Shown here: positions 57,243-64,000 of the stretch, piece by piece
Layout of the letters: every line of letters begins with the position of its first letter
Position numbering within the stretch: position 1 is the first letter of the stretch
NCBI GenBank assembly: GCA_018266075.1
Contig: JAFEBB010000020.1
Location: forward strand, 1 to 64,000
Length of the DNA: 64,000 nt
Direction: 5' to 3'
From: Deltaproteobacteria bacterium
Lineage (GTDB): Bacteria; Myxococcota; Myxococcia; Myxococcales; SZAS-1
The notes under the pieces: model-generated
Seen by the model: the letters and a program-made list of their open reading frames with translations, nothing else
The model's database searches: none
Told to the model about the DNA's origin: nothing
Made by a program: the position numbers and the translations under genes

Positions 57243-58313
57243 CTACGGCTCGACGGTGGCCTCGCGTCCACTCGGGGGCGGCGGTCCGCCCTGGGGCGCG
57301 CGCGCGCCGAGCAGCACGGCTACCCAGCGCAGCTCGGGGATGTCGTCGCAGACGATCTGCATCACCATCAAGAGCGGCACGCCCAAGAGCATCCCCACCG
57401 GGCCCCACATCCACCCGAAGAACGGCACCGACACGAACGCGGCCAGCGGCGAGAGCCCGAAGCTCCGCCCCACCAGCCGCGGCTCGAGGATGGTGTTCAG
57501 CCCGGTGTGCAGCACCGTGTAGCCCACCAGGAGCACCAACGCGCGCCCGGGCCCAATCTGCAGCAGCGCCACGATCACCGGCGGGATCGTCGCCAGGATC
57601 GAGCCGATGCTCGGCAAGAAATATAAAACAAAGGTTAACAAGCCCCAGAGCGGGGCGAACTCCACGCCCATCACCACGGTGAAGCACGCGGTGAGCACGC
57701 CGTCCACCAGGCCCATGCCCGTCTTGAAGCCCAGGTAGCGCTGCAGCCGGTTGAGCACGCTGCGGACTTGATGCACGCGCTTGGGGTCGCCGCGCGAGGC
57801 CAGCGACACCAGCTTGGCCGCCGTCTGGTCCGCCTCGAGCAGCGTGAAGAGCATGATCAGGAAGATGATCAGCGCCTGCGACACGATGCCGCCCACGCCC
57901 GCCAGCAGCCCCTCGAGGAACGGCACCAGCGAGCTGGGCTGCAGCGCCTCCACCAGCGAGTCGTTTACGTGGAAGCCGCGCGCCTCCAGCGGTGCAAAGA
58001 GCCCGGTGAAGAGCGCCATGAACCGCTGCTCGTAGCGCGGCGCCTCGCTCACGAACTGGGCGATGGAGCCGCCCACCACGCCGAGCAGGACGAGGACCAC
58101 GGCGAGGTCGATGATGGTGGTGGCCAGCACCGCGGGCACGCGCGGGAAGTGGCGCGCCTGGAGCCAGCGCAAGAGGGGCAGGCTGAAGATCGCCGCGAGC
58201 AGCCCCAGCAGCGAGGGCAGCACCCAGGGCGCGGCCGCCTTGAGCCCGGCGATGACCACCACCAGCGCGGCCGCGGCCAACAGTCCCCGCGCGCGAATGG
58301 GCGGCGCCCGCAT
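57243..58313 (-). CDS. AI-2E family transporter (YdiK/PerM-like)
   Basis: 356 aa with about eight membrane segments. The YdiK/TqsA-type signature is FAPLWGLLTFVLYFLPSIGS with LEPRLVGRSFGLSPLAAFVSV, plus the extracellular FHVNDSLVEA loop. Members export diverse small molecules; the name comes from TqsA. GGAGG lies 4 nt before the ATG at 58313. The next gene (58401) is divergent. Confidence 0.9.
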   Translation of the reverse strand: MRAPPIRARGLLAAAALVVVIAGLKAAAPWVLPSLLGLLAAIFSLPLLRWLQARHFPRVPAVLATTIIDLAVVLVLLGVVGGSIAQFVSEAPRYEQRFMALFTGLFAPLEARGFHVNDSLVEALQPSSLVPFLEGLLAGVGGIVSQALIIFLIMLFTLLEADQTAAKLVSLASRGDPKRVHQVRSVLNRLQRYLGFKTGMGLVDGVLTACFTVVMGVEFAPLWGLLTFVLYFLPSIGSILATIPPVIVALLQIGPGRALVLLVGYTVLHTGLNTILEPRLVGRSFGLSPLAAFVSVPFFGWMWGPVGMLLGVPLLMVMQIVCDDIPELRWVAVLLGARAPQGGPPPPSGREATVEP

Positions 58314-58400
58314 GACACCTCCAGACGCAAAGGTAGGGAGCGTGGGCCCGTTCGGCGAGGGGGGATGCCGGAAGGCCGGCGGAGGGAGTAGCGTTCGCGC

Positions 58401-58961
58401 GTGCGCGTGTGGACGCTTCCCAACGTCATCACCTTCCTGCGGCTGCTGGCGGTGCCGGCCTTCGCCGTGGCGCACGCCACGCACCGGCCGGTCTGGGCGC
58501 TCGTGCTCTTCGTCGGCGCGGGGATCTCCGACGGCCTCGACGGCCTGCTCGCACGCGTGCTGGACCAGCGCAGCCGGCTGGGCGCGCTCCTGGATCCGGT
58601 GGCCGACAAGACGCTCATCACCACCGCGCTCATCGCGCTCACCCTCACCGGGCAGCTGCCGCTCTGGTTCCTGCTCACGGCGCTGGCGCGGGAGGGGGTG
58701 CTGGTGCTGGGCGCGCTGGCGGTGTCGATGCGCGGCTGGCAGGTGCCGGCGCGGCCCGCGCGGCTGGGCAAGTACGCCGTCTTCTTTCAGCTCGCGGCGG
58801 TGACCCTGGGGCTGGTGTCGCGGCTGCCAGGCTGGAACGCGCAGCTCTCGAGCGCGCTGCTCGCGGCCACGCTGCTCGCGGCGGAGTGCATCGTGCTCAG
58901 CATGGCGCAGTACGCGTGGCAGTTCGGGTCGATGCTCTCGCGGCGGCCGGCGTCGAGCTAA
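58401..58961 (+). CDS. CDP-alcohol phosphatidyltransferase (PgsA-like)
   Basis: 186 aa with several membrane helices. The signature DG-x2-AR-x8-G-x3-D-x3-D is complete: SDGLDGLLARVLDQRSRLGA followed by LLDPVADK. This family makes phosphatidylglycerophosphate, cardiolipin or phosphatidylinositol-type lipids; PgsA or CrdS-like function is likely, not proven. GTG start at 58401. It is 9 nt ahead of the acyltransferase, so lipid enzymes are together. Confidence 0.88.
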   Translation: MRVWTLPNVITFLRLLAVPAFAVAHATHRPVWALVLFVGAGISDGLDGLLARVLDQRSRLGALLDPVADKTLITTALIALTLTGQLPLWFLLTALAREGVLVLGALAVSMRGWQVPARPARLGKYAVFFQLAAVTLGLVSRLPGWNAQLSSALLAATLLAAECIVLSMAQYAWQFGSMLSRRPASS

Positions 58962-58970
58962 GCTCGGCGC

Positions 58971-60311
58971 ATGGTCTACGCCTTCTTTCGCTGGGTCTTC
59001 GCGACGGCGCTGTCGATCTACTACCGCTGGACGATCACCGAGGGCGCCATCCCAAACGATGGCCCGCTGGTGATCTGCGGGAACCACCCCAACGGCCTCA
59101 TCGATCCCGTGGCGGTGATGCGCCTGACGAAGCGGCCGGTGCGCTTCATGGCCAAGGCGCCCATCTTCAAGATGCCGGTGCTCGGCTGGATCGTGAAGGG
59201 CATGAAGTGCCTGCCCGTGTACCGCAAGCAGGACGACCCTTCGCAGATGAACAAGAACGACGAGACGTTCAAAGCGGCGCACGCGGCGCTCGCCGAGGGC
59301 GACTGCATCTGCATCTTCCCCGAGGGCCGCAGCCACAGTGACCCCGGGCTCTCGCCGCTCAAGACCGGCGCGGCGCGCATCGCGTTGGGTGCCGAGAGCG
59401 AGAAGGGTTTTTCACTCGGGGTGAAGTTCGTGCCCGTGGGCCTGGTGTACCGGCGCAAGGGCGTGTTCCGGAGCGAGGTGGCTGTCGCTGTGGGCGAGCC
59501 GATCGCGGCGGCGAGCATGCGCGCGGAGTTCGAGCGCGATCCGGTGGCGGCGTCGAAGGCCCTCACCGAGAAGCTCGACGAGGCGCTGCACAAGGTCACG
59601 GTGAACCTCGACACCTGGGAGGATCTGCCGCTCATCGAGGCGGCGTCGCGGCTGTACAAGGCCGAGCGCAAGACGCCGGGCGATCTGCGGCCGTACGCGG
59701 CGGGCCTTTCGGCGCTGCGCGAGCGCGATCCGGCGCGGCTCGAGTCGGTGCGACGGCGCATCCTCTCCTTCGACGGCTACCTGCACGCGCTGCGTCTCCC
59801 CGCCGACGAGCTCGATCACGTGCGGCCCTTCCGCGCCTTGCGCTTCACGGTGGTGCAGCTCGCGCGGTTCCTGCTCGGTGTCGCGCCGGCGGCGGTGGGC
59901 GTGATCGCCTACGTCGTGCCGTACCAGCTGATTCGAGCGCTGGTGGCGGTGGTGAAGCTCGAGGAGGACATCCGCTCCAGCGTGAAGCTGGGCGTCGGCG
60001 TGCTGCTCTTTCCTGCGTGGACGGCGCTGCTCACCTGGCTGCTGTGGCGCCAGCTCGGCACGCCCGGGCTTTTGGACGCAGCGGCGCTGCCGTTCTGCGG
60101 GCTCTTCGCGCTCGCGTTCATCGAATCGGAGAAGGCCGCGTTCGCCGACGCGCGCGCATACCTGGCGCTGCGTGCGCACGGCACGCTGCGCGAGCGGCTG
60201 CTCACCCGGCGTAAGGCGCTGGTCGATGAGCTCGAGCTGCTTGGAAAAGAGACCGGTGTGCTCGATGCGTCGGGCGCGGCGCAGGTCAGCTCTCAGCGCG
60301 CGGAGATGTAG
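58971..60311 (+). CDS. glycerol-3-phosphate/1-acylglycerol acyltransferase
   Basis: 446 aa. The PlsC fold in residues 1-220 has the acceptor motif NHPNGLID with His39 and Asp45, spaced as HX5D rather than the usual HX4D. The second block is FPEGRSHSD (116-124). The HX5D spelling is like yeast Gat1/Gat2-type enzymes. The C-terminal ~220 residues hold three to four membrane segments (about 300-390) not found in the simple PlsC. It likely acylates glycerol-3-phosphate or lysophosphatidate. The 3' end overlaps the convergent Sel1 gene by 19 bp. Confidence 0.82.
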   Translation: MVYAFFRWVFATALSIYYRWTITEGAIPNDGPLVICGNHPNGLIDPVAVMRLTKRPVRFMAKAPIFKMPVLGWIVKGMKCLPVYRKQDDPSQMNKNDETFKAAHAALAEGDCICIFPEGRSHSDPGLSPLKTGAARIALGAESEKGFSLGVKFVPVGLVYRRKGVFRSEVAVAVGEPIAAASMRAEFERDPVAASKALTEKLDEALHKVTVNLDTWEDLPLIEAASRLYKAERKTPGDLRPYAAGLSALRERDPARLESVRRRILSFDGYLHALRLPADELDHVRPFRALRFTVVQLARFLLGVAPAAVGVIAYVVPYQLIRALVAVVKLEEDIRSSVKLGVGVLLFPAWTALLTWLLWRQLGTPGLLDAAALPFCGLFALAFIESEKAAFADARAYLALRAHGTLRERLLTRRKALVDELELLGKETGVLDASGAAQVSSQRAEM

Positions 60312-60973
60312 CGGAGCGCGTTGCTGTCCCAATCGCAGCGGCCGTCGCTCTGGCACGCGCAGGCGGGTTGGTAGCCGTCGCTGCAGGAGCGCTTCAGGAG
60401 CTCGATCTCTTTCTTGTTGTCGCGTTCGACGCCGAGCCCGCGCGCATAGAACGACGCCAGGACGTAGCAGGCGTTGTTCGCGCCCGCATCGCAGCTCGTC
60501 GCGCAGAGCGCCGCGGCGCGGGCCGGGTCGCGCGCGGTGCCCATGCCGTTGCCCACGAGGAAGCCGAGCAGGTAGCACGAGTTTCTGTCCTTGGCGTCGC
60601 AGGCGTGGCCGAGCGACTTCACCGCGTCGGCCGCGTGCGAGCTGAGCTCGTACGTTGCCACCTGCCAGCCGAACTTCTGGCAGCCATCGAACGAGCCCAG
60701 ATCGCACGCGCGCTGGTAGGCCATCGCCGCGTGGTCGTCGGGGCCGAAGAAGGTGTACGAGAGCGAGCTGTTGTAGTCCGATCCGTCGAATGCATCGCCG
60801 AGCGCCATGCACTGCGCGACGTCGCCCTTGTCGCAGCCGGCGCGCTTCTCGGGGAACTTGCGACCCTGCATGCAGCCGCCGCACGCGAAGCCGGGCAGGA
60901 GCACCAGGAACACGCCCACGCCCAGGATGAACATCACCGAGAAGTACATGCGGCTGGCGGCGGCGTTGTACAT
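60293..60973 (-). CDS. Sel1-like repeat, Cys-rich exported protein
   Basis: 226 aa. Signal anchor (about 12-32, VMFILGVGVFLVLLPGFACGGC), then Sel1-type alpha-helical repeats with Cys: AGCDKGDVAQCMALGDAF, ACDLGSFDGCQKFGW, ACDAKDRNSCYLLGFLVGNG, SCDAGANNACYVLASFYARG. The Cys pairs occur about every 36 residues. Probably periplasmic. It follows the lipoprotein gene after 4 nt. Its 3' end overlaps the acyltransferase 3' end. Confidence 0.85.
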   Translation of the reverse strand: MYNAAASRMYFSVMFILGVGVFLVLLPGFACGGCMQGRKFPEKRAGCDKGDVAQCMALGDAFDGSDYNSSLSYTFFGPDDHAAMAYQRACDLGSFDGCQKFGWQVATYELSSHAADAVKSLGHACDAKDRNSCYLLGFLVGNGMGTARDPARAAALCATSCDAGANNACYVLASFYARGLGVERDNKKEIELLKRSCSDGYQPACACQSDGRCDWDSNALRYISAR

Positions 60974-60977
60974 GCGG

Positions 60978-61805
60978 CTACCCGTCGGTGGGCAGCGGCG
61001 GCGTGAGCGCCACGCTGCGGTACGACTCCACCAGGCTCGCCTGCGGCGTCCCGAGGTTCACGCCGAGCAGCAGCACGTCGGTGTCGGGCGTGCGCCACTC
61101 GGCCATCCAGCCGCCGGGGGAGGGCGGGGGCGGGAGCGGCTGGCCGTTGACGTCGTTGGCGATGATCGCGATCTGCATCGCATCGAGCGTGAGGCGCACC
61201 GCGGCGAAGTCGAGCCAGCACGCGTCGCGCACGGGGTGGAAGACGCCTGCGGGCGGAACCGCAGGCAAGATCGCCGCGGCCGCGTGCACGTGACTGGCGC
61301 CGCTCGCCACGTGACCGACGTTTCCCACATGGCCACCGCCGCCGCCGCTGTGCGCCACGATGGCCACGATGATGCCGACGACGAGCACCGCCGCGGCCAC
61401 CGCTGCGACAGTCAGGGCCACGTCCTCGTCGTGGTTGCGCGCACCGGGCGGTGGCAGCGGAGTTCCGAGCTTGCGCGAGAGCACGTCGAAGCTGGCGTCG
61501 AAGTCGCCGGGTGTGCCGGTGGGCGGGTCGTACTGCACGGTGACCGTGGCCAGGTGCCCGTCGGGGAAGCTGTAGGTGACCCAGGCCGGCCTGCCTTCGA
61601 TGTTCTCGTGATGCCGGTAGGTGATGGGATCCGGGTGCTCGGCGCCCTCGACGAGCGGCTTGAGCTCCTCGGGCGTCTGGCCCCACTTCGCGCCCTCGAA
61701 GCCCTCCGCGCTCCGATAGGCGTCGCGGTCCGCGGGCGGGAGCGCGCCGGTGTGCGCGCAGCCCGCGAGCAGCGCGAGCACCAGGGCCGACAGCTTCCGT
61801 CGCAT
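60978..61805 (-). CDS. lipoprotein with a single membrane segment, unknown function
   Basis: 275 aa from ATG 61805. Lipobox LALLAGCAH. Mature part begins with EGFEGAKWGQTPEELKPLV, reminiscent of small periplasmic domains. A hydrophobic segment lies at about 135-155 (ALTVAAVAAAVLVVGIIVAIVA), followed by a Gly/His-rich stretch (SGGGGGHVGNVGHVASGASHVH) and a beta-rich end. No family recognised. Transcribed with the Sel1 gene. Confidence 0.65.
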   Translation of the reverse strand: MRRKLSALVLALLAGCAHTGALPPADRDAYRSAEGFEGAKWGQTPEELKPLVEGAEHPDPITYRHHENIEGRPAWVTYSFPDGHLATVTVQYDPPTGTPGDFDASFDVLSRKLGTPLPPPGARNHDEDVALTVAAVAAAVLVVGIIVAIVAHSGGGGGHVGNVGHVASGASHVHAAAAILPAVPPAGVFHPVRDACWLDFAAVRLTLDAMQIAIIANDVNGQPLPPPPSPGGWMAEWRTPDTDVLLLGVNLGTPQASLVESYRSVALTPPLPTDG

Positions 61806-61923
61806 GCGCACCTCGTCCGAGCGCATCGACTAAAGCAGCCTTCGCGCGCCGTGCCCAGGAACACCCGGGGCGCGGCGGCGATTGGGGCTGACCGGACGGG
61901 CAGGTTTGTGCTTAGTTTCGGCC

Positions 61924-62292
61924 ATGCGCCTCCGCCTCGCCGTCCTCGGTGCCCTGGCCGCCCTCGCGCTCTGCGCGCAGGGCTGCAGCTCGAGCTGCTC
62001 CCAGAACTCCGACTGCCTCAATGCCTTGTGGACCTGCGACACCGCCAAGGGCGAGTGCGTGCCGCCGCCGGACCAGGCGCCGAGCAGCAGCGTGTCGTCG
62101 GGCTCCTCGTCGGGATCGGTCGCCGGTTCGGGAAGCAGCGGCGCGTCGTCGAGCAGCGCGTCGTCTTCGTCGAGCAGCTCGGGCAGCAGCGCGTCGTCGT
62201 CGTCCTCGAGCGGCTCCAGCGGATCGACGGGCAGCGGCAGCTCGAGCAGCTCCAGCTCCGGCTCGAGCGGGACCTCCGGCAGCACAGCCTAG
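61924..62292 (+). CDS. Ser/Gly-rich stalk lipoprotein-like protein
   Basis: 122 aa. Signal peptide (LRLAVLGALAALALCAQGC), Cys module with CSQNSDCLNALWTCDTAKGEC spacing, then a 75-residue Ser/Gly tail. The same module order (C...DC...C...C then Ser/Gly) occurs in the 673-aa lipoprotein at 38032, but here the C-terminal domain is missing. The stop TAG overlaps the desaturase stop (CTAG). It could be a truncated relative. Confidence 0.7.
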   Translation: MRLRLAVLGALAALALCAQGCSSSCSQNSDCLNALWTCDTAKGECVPPPDQAPSSSVSSGSSSGSVAGSGSSGASSSSASSSSSSSGSSASSSSSSGSSGSTGSGSSSSSSSGSSGTSGSTA

Positions 62293-63206
62293 GCGACGCG
62301 CTCCGGCGCTCTCGCCGCGTCGGTCACCGACCTGGGCAGCTCGCCGTGGACGCTCTCGGGAGCGAGCTTCGGCAGGATTTGCGCGCTTCGCGCCGGAAGC
62401 AGCGACCAGTGCAAGGTCGGCTTCTCGTGGTGCGCGGCGTGGTGGCCGATGTTGAAGGTGAGCAGGTTGAACCGCGCCGACAGATGGCTGTGGCTCCCGC
62501 TCATGTGCGAGGTCATCGGCAGGTTCAGGTGGTGGTCGTAGGAGATGTGCCACACGCCCCAGGCCACGAGCAGGTTGGGCACCAGGATGAAGCCCGCGAA
62601 CGCGATGGGATCGCGCCAGGCCAGCGCCCCGGCGACGAGGCACGCCACCGCGAACTGCGCCACCGCGCGCGGGCGCGGATCGGCCCGGCCCTCGGCGGCC
62701 TGCGCACACGCGATGCGCCACGCGTCGCGGAGCACGGTCAGGTTGCCGAAGACCACGTAGTGCCAGCGCGACACGTCGCGCCCCGTGCGGAGATCCCGGG
62801 TCCGCGCCGGATCCTTCTTGGGCGTGAGGTAGTGCCGGTGGTGGCCGTTGACGTGGTGCTGCTCCCAGAGCGCGGTCACATAGCCGGACATCAACGCCAG
62901 CTCGAGGTCGTAGAGAAAGTTGAGCGGGCGCGACCAGAACACGCCGAGGTGGCTCTGGTTGTGCTGCACGTACGCCACCGAGGAGCGGAAGAAGAGCACG
63001 GGCAGGAGCAGCAGGCCCTCGGCCCAGAGCGGCATGTGCACCACGAACGGCAGCAGCGAGAGGGCCACCGTCACCTGCATCCACCCGAGCGACCAGAGGT
63101 CGGCGCGGTACCGGAGCAGCCCGCGTCGACGTCGAATCGCCTGGGGTGCGGCGATGGGTTTGGCCAGAGGTTGGGCGTCGGGAGGCGAGACTCGAGCTGT
63201 GACCAT
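62289..63206 (-). CDS. fatty-acid desaturase
   Basis: 305 aa integral membrane desaturase. Three histidine boxes are complete: HNQSH (82-86), HHVNGHH (117-123), HHAAHH (255-260), the eight-plus His ligands of the diiron centre. Membrane helices flank them. Introduces a cis double bond in acyl chains, with membrane-fluidity roles. The stop codon overlaps the convergent stalk protein. The dyad CCGAC-GATA-GTCGG (63210-63223) is directly before the ATG. Confidence 0.9.
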   Translation of the reverse strand: MVTARVSPPDAQPLAKPIAAPQAIRRRRGLLRYRADLWSLGWMQVTVALSLLPFVVHMPLWAEGLLLLPVLFFRSSVAYVQHNQSHLGVFWSRPLNFLYDLELALMSGYVTALWEQHHVNGHHRHYLTPKKDPARTRDLRTGRDVSRWHYVVFGNLTVLRDAWRIACAQAAEGRADPRPRAVAQFAVACLVAGALAWRDPIAFAGFILVPNLLVAWGVWHISYDHHLNLPMTSHMSGSHSHLSARFNLLTFNIGHHAAHHEKPTLHWSLLPARSAQILPKLAPESVHGELPRSVTDAARAPERVA

Positions 63207-63209
63207 TAC

Positions 63210-63223
63210 CCGACGATAGTCGG
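63210..63223. promoter_or_regulatory. dyad at the desaturase start
   Basis: CCGAC (63210-63214), GATA, GTCGG (63219-63223), 4 nt before the ATG at 63206. It covers the place where the Shine-Dalgarno should be and could be an operator or an RNA hairpin controlling translation. Confidence 0.35.
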
Positions 63224-63264
63224 AGCCATGTCACAGCATCATCAGCAATCGCCGGGGTGCGAGC

Positions 63265-63435
63265 TCAGTCGGCCTTTTTCTGTGGATTGGCCGTTGGCGG
63301 GACGCTGTCACCGTGCTGGCGGGCGAGCAGCAGCTTGAGCTCTCTCCAGCGCGCTTCCTCGGCGGCTGTGAGCTGCGCCTGCTTCTGGCGCTCGTGCAGC
63401 TCTTGAAACTCGCGGACCCACGTGGTGGCTTCCAT
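63265..63435 (-). CDS. 56-aa helical micro-protein
   Basis: MEATTWVREFQELHERQKQA, then QLTAAEEARWRELKLLLARQ, then a Pro/Lys tail. A helical hairpin with the WREL repeat-like element seen at the N-terminus of some myxobacterial PilZ proteins (from memory). No Shine-Dalgarno at good distance. Function unknown. Confidence 0.5.
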   Translation of the reverse strand: MEATTWVREFQELHERQKQAQLTAAEEARWRELKLLLARQHGDSVPPTANPQKKAD

Positions 63436-63542
63436 CGTTTGCGCCTCGGCCCCCCGAGGTTGGACGGCCAGAACCCGTTTCAGGCCCACCTCCAAGACCG
63501 CCCGCTGCGCCGACCGGTCACGGGGTGGGGTTCCAAGACCCG

Positions 63543-63686
63543 CTAGGGCAAGGGAACGTCCTCGACCTGCATCACCGTCGCGCCCAGCTGCGCGCGCAGG
63601 GCGAGGGCGCGGATGCGCCGCGGGTCGTGCGGCTTCTCCGCGAGGACGAAGAGGAGATCCACCAGCTCTTCGATTAGCGGGTTCAT
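63543..63686 (-). CDS. 47-aa micro-protein
   Basis: MNPLIEELVDLLFVLAEKPH, then DPRRIRALALRAQLGATVMQ, then VEDVPLP. GGGAG 5 nt before the ATG at 63686. A short amphipathic protein; no family recognised. It lies between the two other small ORFs and the ECF sigma gene. Confidence 0.45.
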   Translation of the reverse strand: MNPLIEELVDLLFVLAEKPHDPRRIRALALRAQLGATVMQVEDVPLP

Positions 63687-63849
63687 GGACGCTCCCGGGC
63701 TCATGACAGGACATACGCAGGCCCGCCCCAATCGGGAGAAAACTCTCATCAAGCGTGCGGAATCGTTGGACATCGGCGCGGGGTCGGGGCACGAGGCGAG
63801 GCGCGTTTCTCCCGTTTCGCGCCCTCGCGCGTATGTGCATCAGGAGCCC

Positions 63850-64000
63850 GTGCCGCTCGACCGCACCATCCTCCTTCGCTTCCGGGCCGGCGACGCCTCC
63901 GCGTTTGCGGAGGTGATGCGGGAGTTCGATTCGCTGGTGCGCTCGGTGGTTCGTCGGCACTGGCAGAGCGAGTTCGAGCGCGAGGAAGCCATGCAGGAAG
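63850..64000 (+). CDS. ECF-type RNA polymerase sigma factor, 5' end
   Basis: Partial, cut at the window edge. The frame from GTG 63850 gives VPLDRTILLRFRAGDASAFA then EVMREFDSLVRSVVRRHWQS..., like sigma-70 region 2 of an ECF factor. AGGAG lies 3 nt ahead of the GTG; an earlier GTG at 63835 in the same frame is possible. The missing regions 2.4 to 4 lie outside the window. Confidence 0.6.
   Translation, partial: MPLDRTILLRFRAGDASAFAEVMREFDSLVRSVVRRHWQSEFEREEAMQE

Noticed and set aside
63207-63264. TGTCAC occurrence near the desaturase as part of the gsp regulon
   Set aside because: Single site, no sigma-54 promoter next to it; roughly 20 copies of this hexamer are expected by chance in a window of this size and composition.

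Overview
The window is about 64 kb of very GC-rich DNA with tightly packed genes and strong G/C bias at third codon positions. The content points to a Myxococcota (myxobacterial) chromosome. Indicators are a complete type II secretion operon with a PilM-like GspL and a GspN, many lipoproteins rich in DGG runs and Ser/Gly stalks, FG-GAP-type secreted proteins, a Ser/Thr kinase with PEGA repeats, and several sigma-54-type promoters next to an NtrC-like regulator. The taxonomic placement is inference. I recognised no rRNA, tRNA, CRISPR array, prophage or transposase.

Layout: 1-3.9 kb holds an unknown protein, a DUF559 protein and purL. purL is flanked by two copies of a roughly 75-105 bp repeat, one of them an inverted-repeat element. 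4.0-18.3 kb is a minus-strand gsp operon in the order C-D-E-F-(48-aa membrane peptide)-G-H-I-J-K-L-M-N. Upstream lie a second, free-standing GspC-like PDZ protein (18.5-19.3 kb), an NtrC-family response regulator (19.4-20.8 kb), an FKBP isomerase and a giant FG-GAP lipoprotein (21.2-25.2 kb). gspC and the second gspC each carry a perfect -24/-12 sigma-54 promoter and a pair of TGTCAC half-sites about three helical turns apart.

25.2-28.3 kb carries an enoyl-CoA hydratase, a 2OG-Fe(II) oxygenase-like protein, two TPR proteins, and an 18-codon ORF with an ideal Shine-Dalgarno and a strong terminator. 28.3-34 kb is an energy/stress island: PEP synthase, UspA and SDR on the minus strand, divergent from a 57-aa basic protein and a CBS protein, then a PfkB kinase. 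Sigma-54-like promoters lie 22-25 nt (predicted leader) before each of these three transcription units. 34-38 kb has a PAP2 phosphatase, gene remnants, fabF and a coiled-coil membrane protein.

38-43 kb is a sensory or envelope unit (lipoprotein, PEGA protein, Ser/Thr kinase). At 42.9-44.4 kb a ferritin-like protein and a TetR repressor share a spaced operator. 44.4-48.4 kb has an orphan peptide-binding lipoprotein, a GNAT, a metallo-beta-lactamase-fold protein and a small lipoprotein. 48.4-56.5 kb is a five-gene, translationally coupled operon of the yfa/mag type: DUF697-like, DUF2138, DUF1175, an alpha-2-macroglobulin-like protein without a thioester motif, and DUF2135. The rest has a START-domain protein, an AI-2E-family permease, phospholipid enzymes (CDP-alcohol phosphatidyltransferase and an acyltransferase), Sel1 and other lipoproteins, a fatty-acid desaturase, two micro-proteins and the 5' end of an ECF-type sigma factor cut by the window edge.

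The most interesting unexplained signals are the sigma-54 architecture of the secretion locus, the divergent sigma-54 stress island, and the coupled macroglobulin operon.
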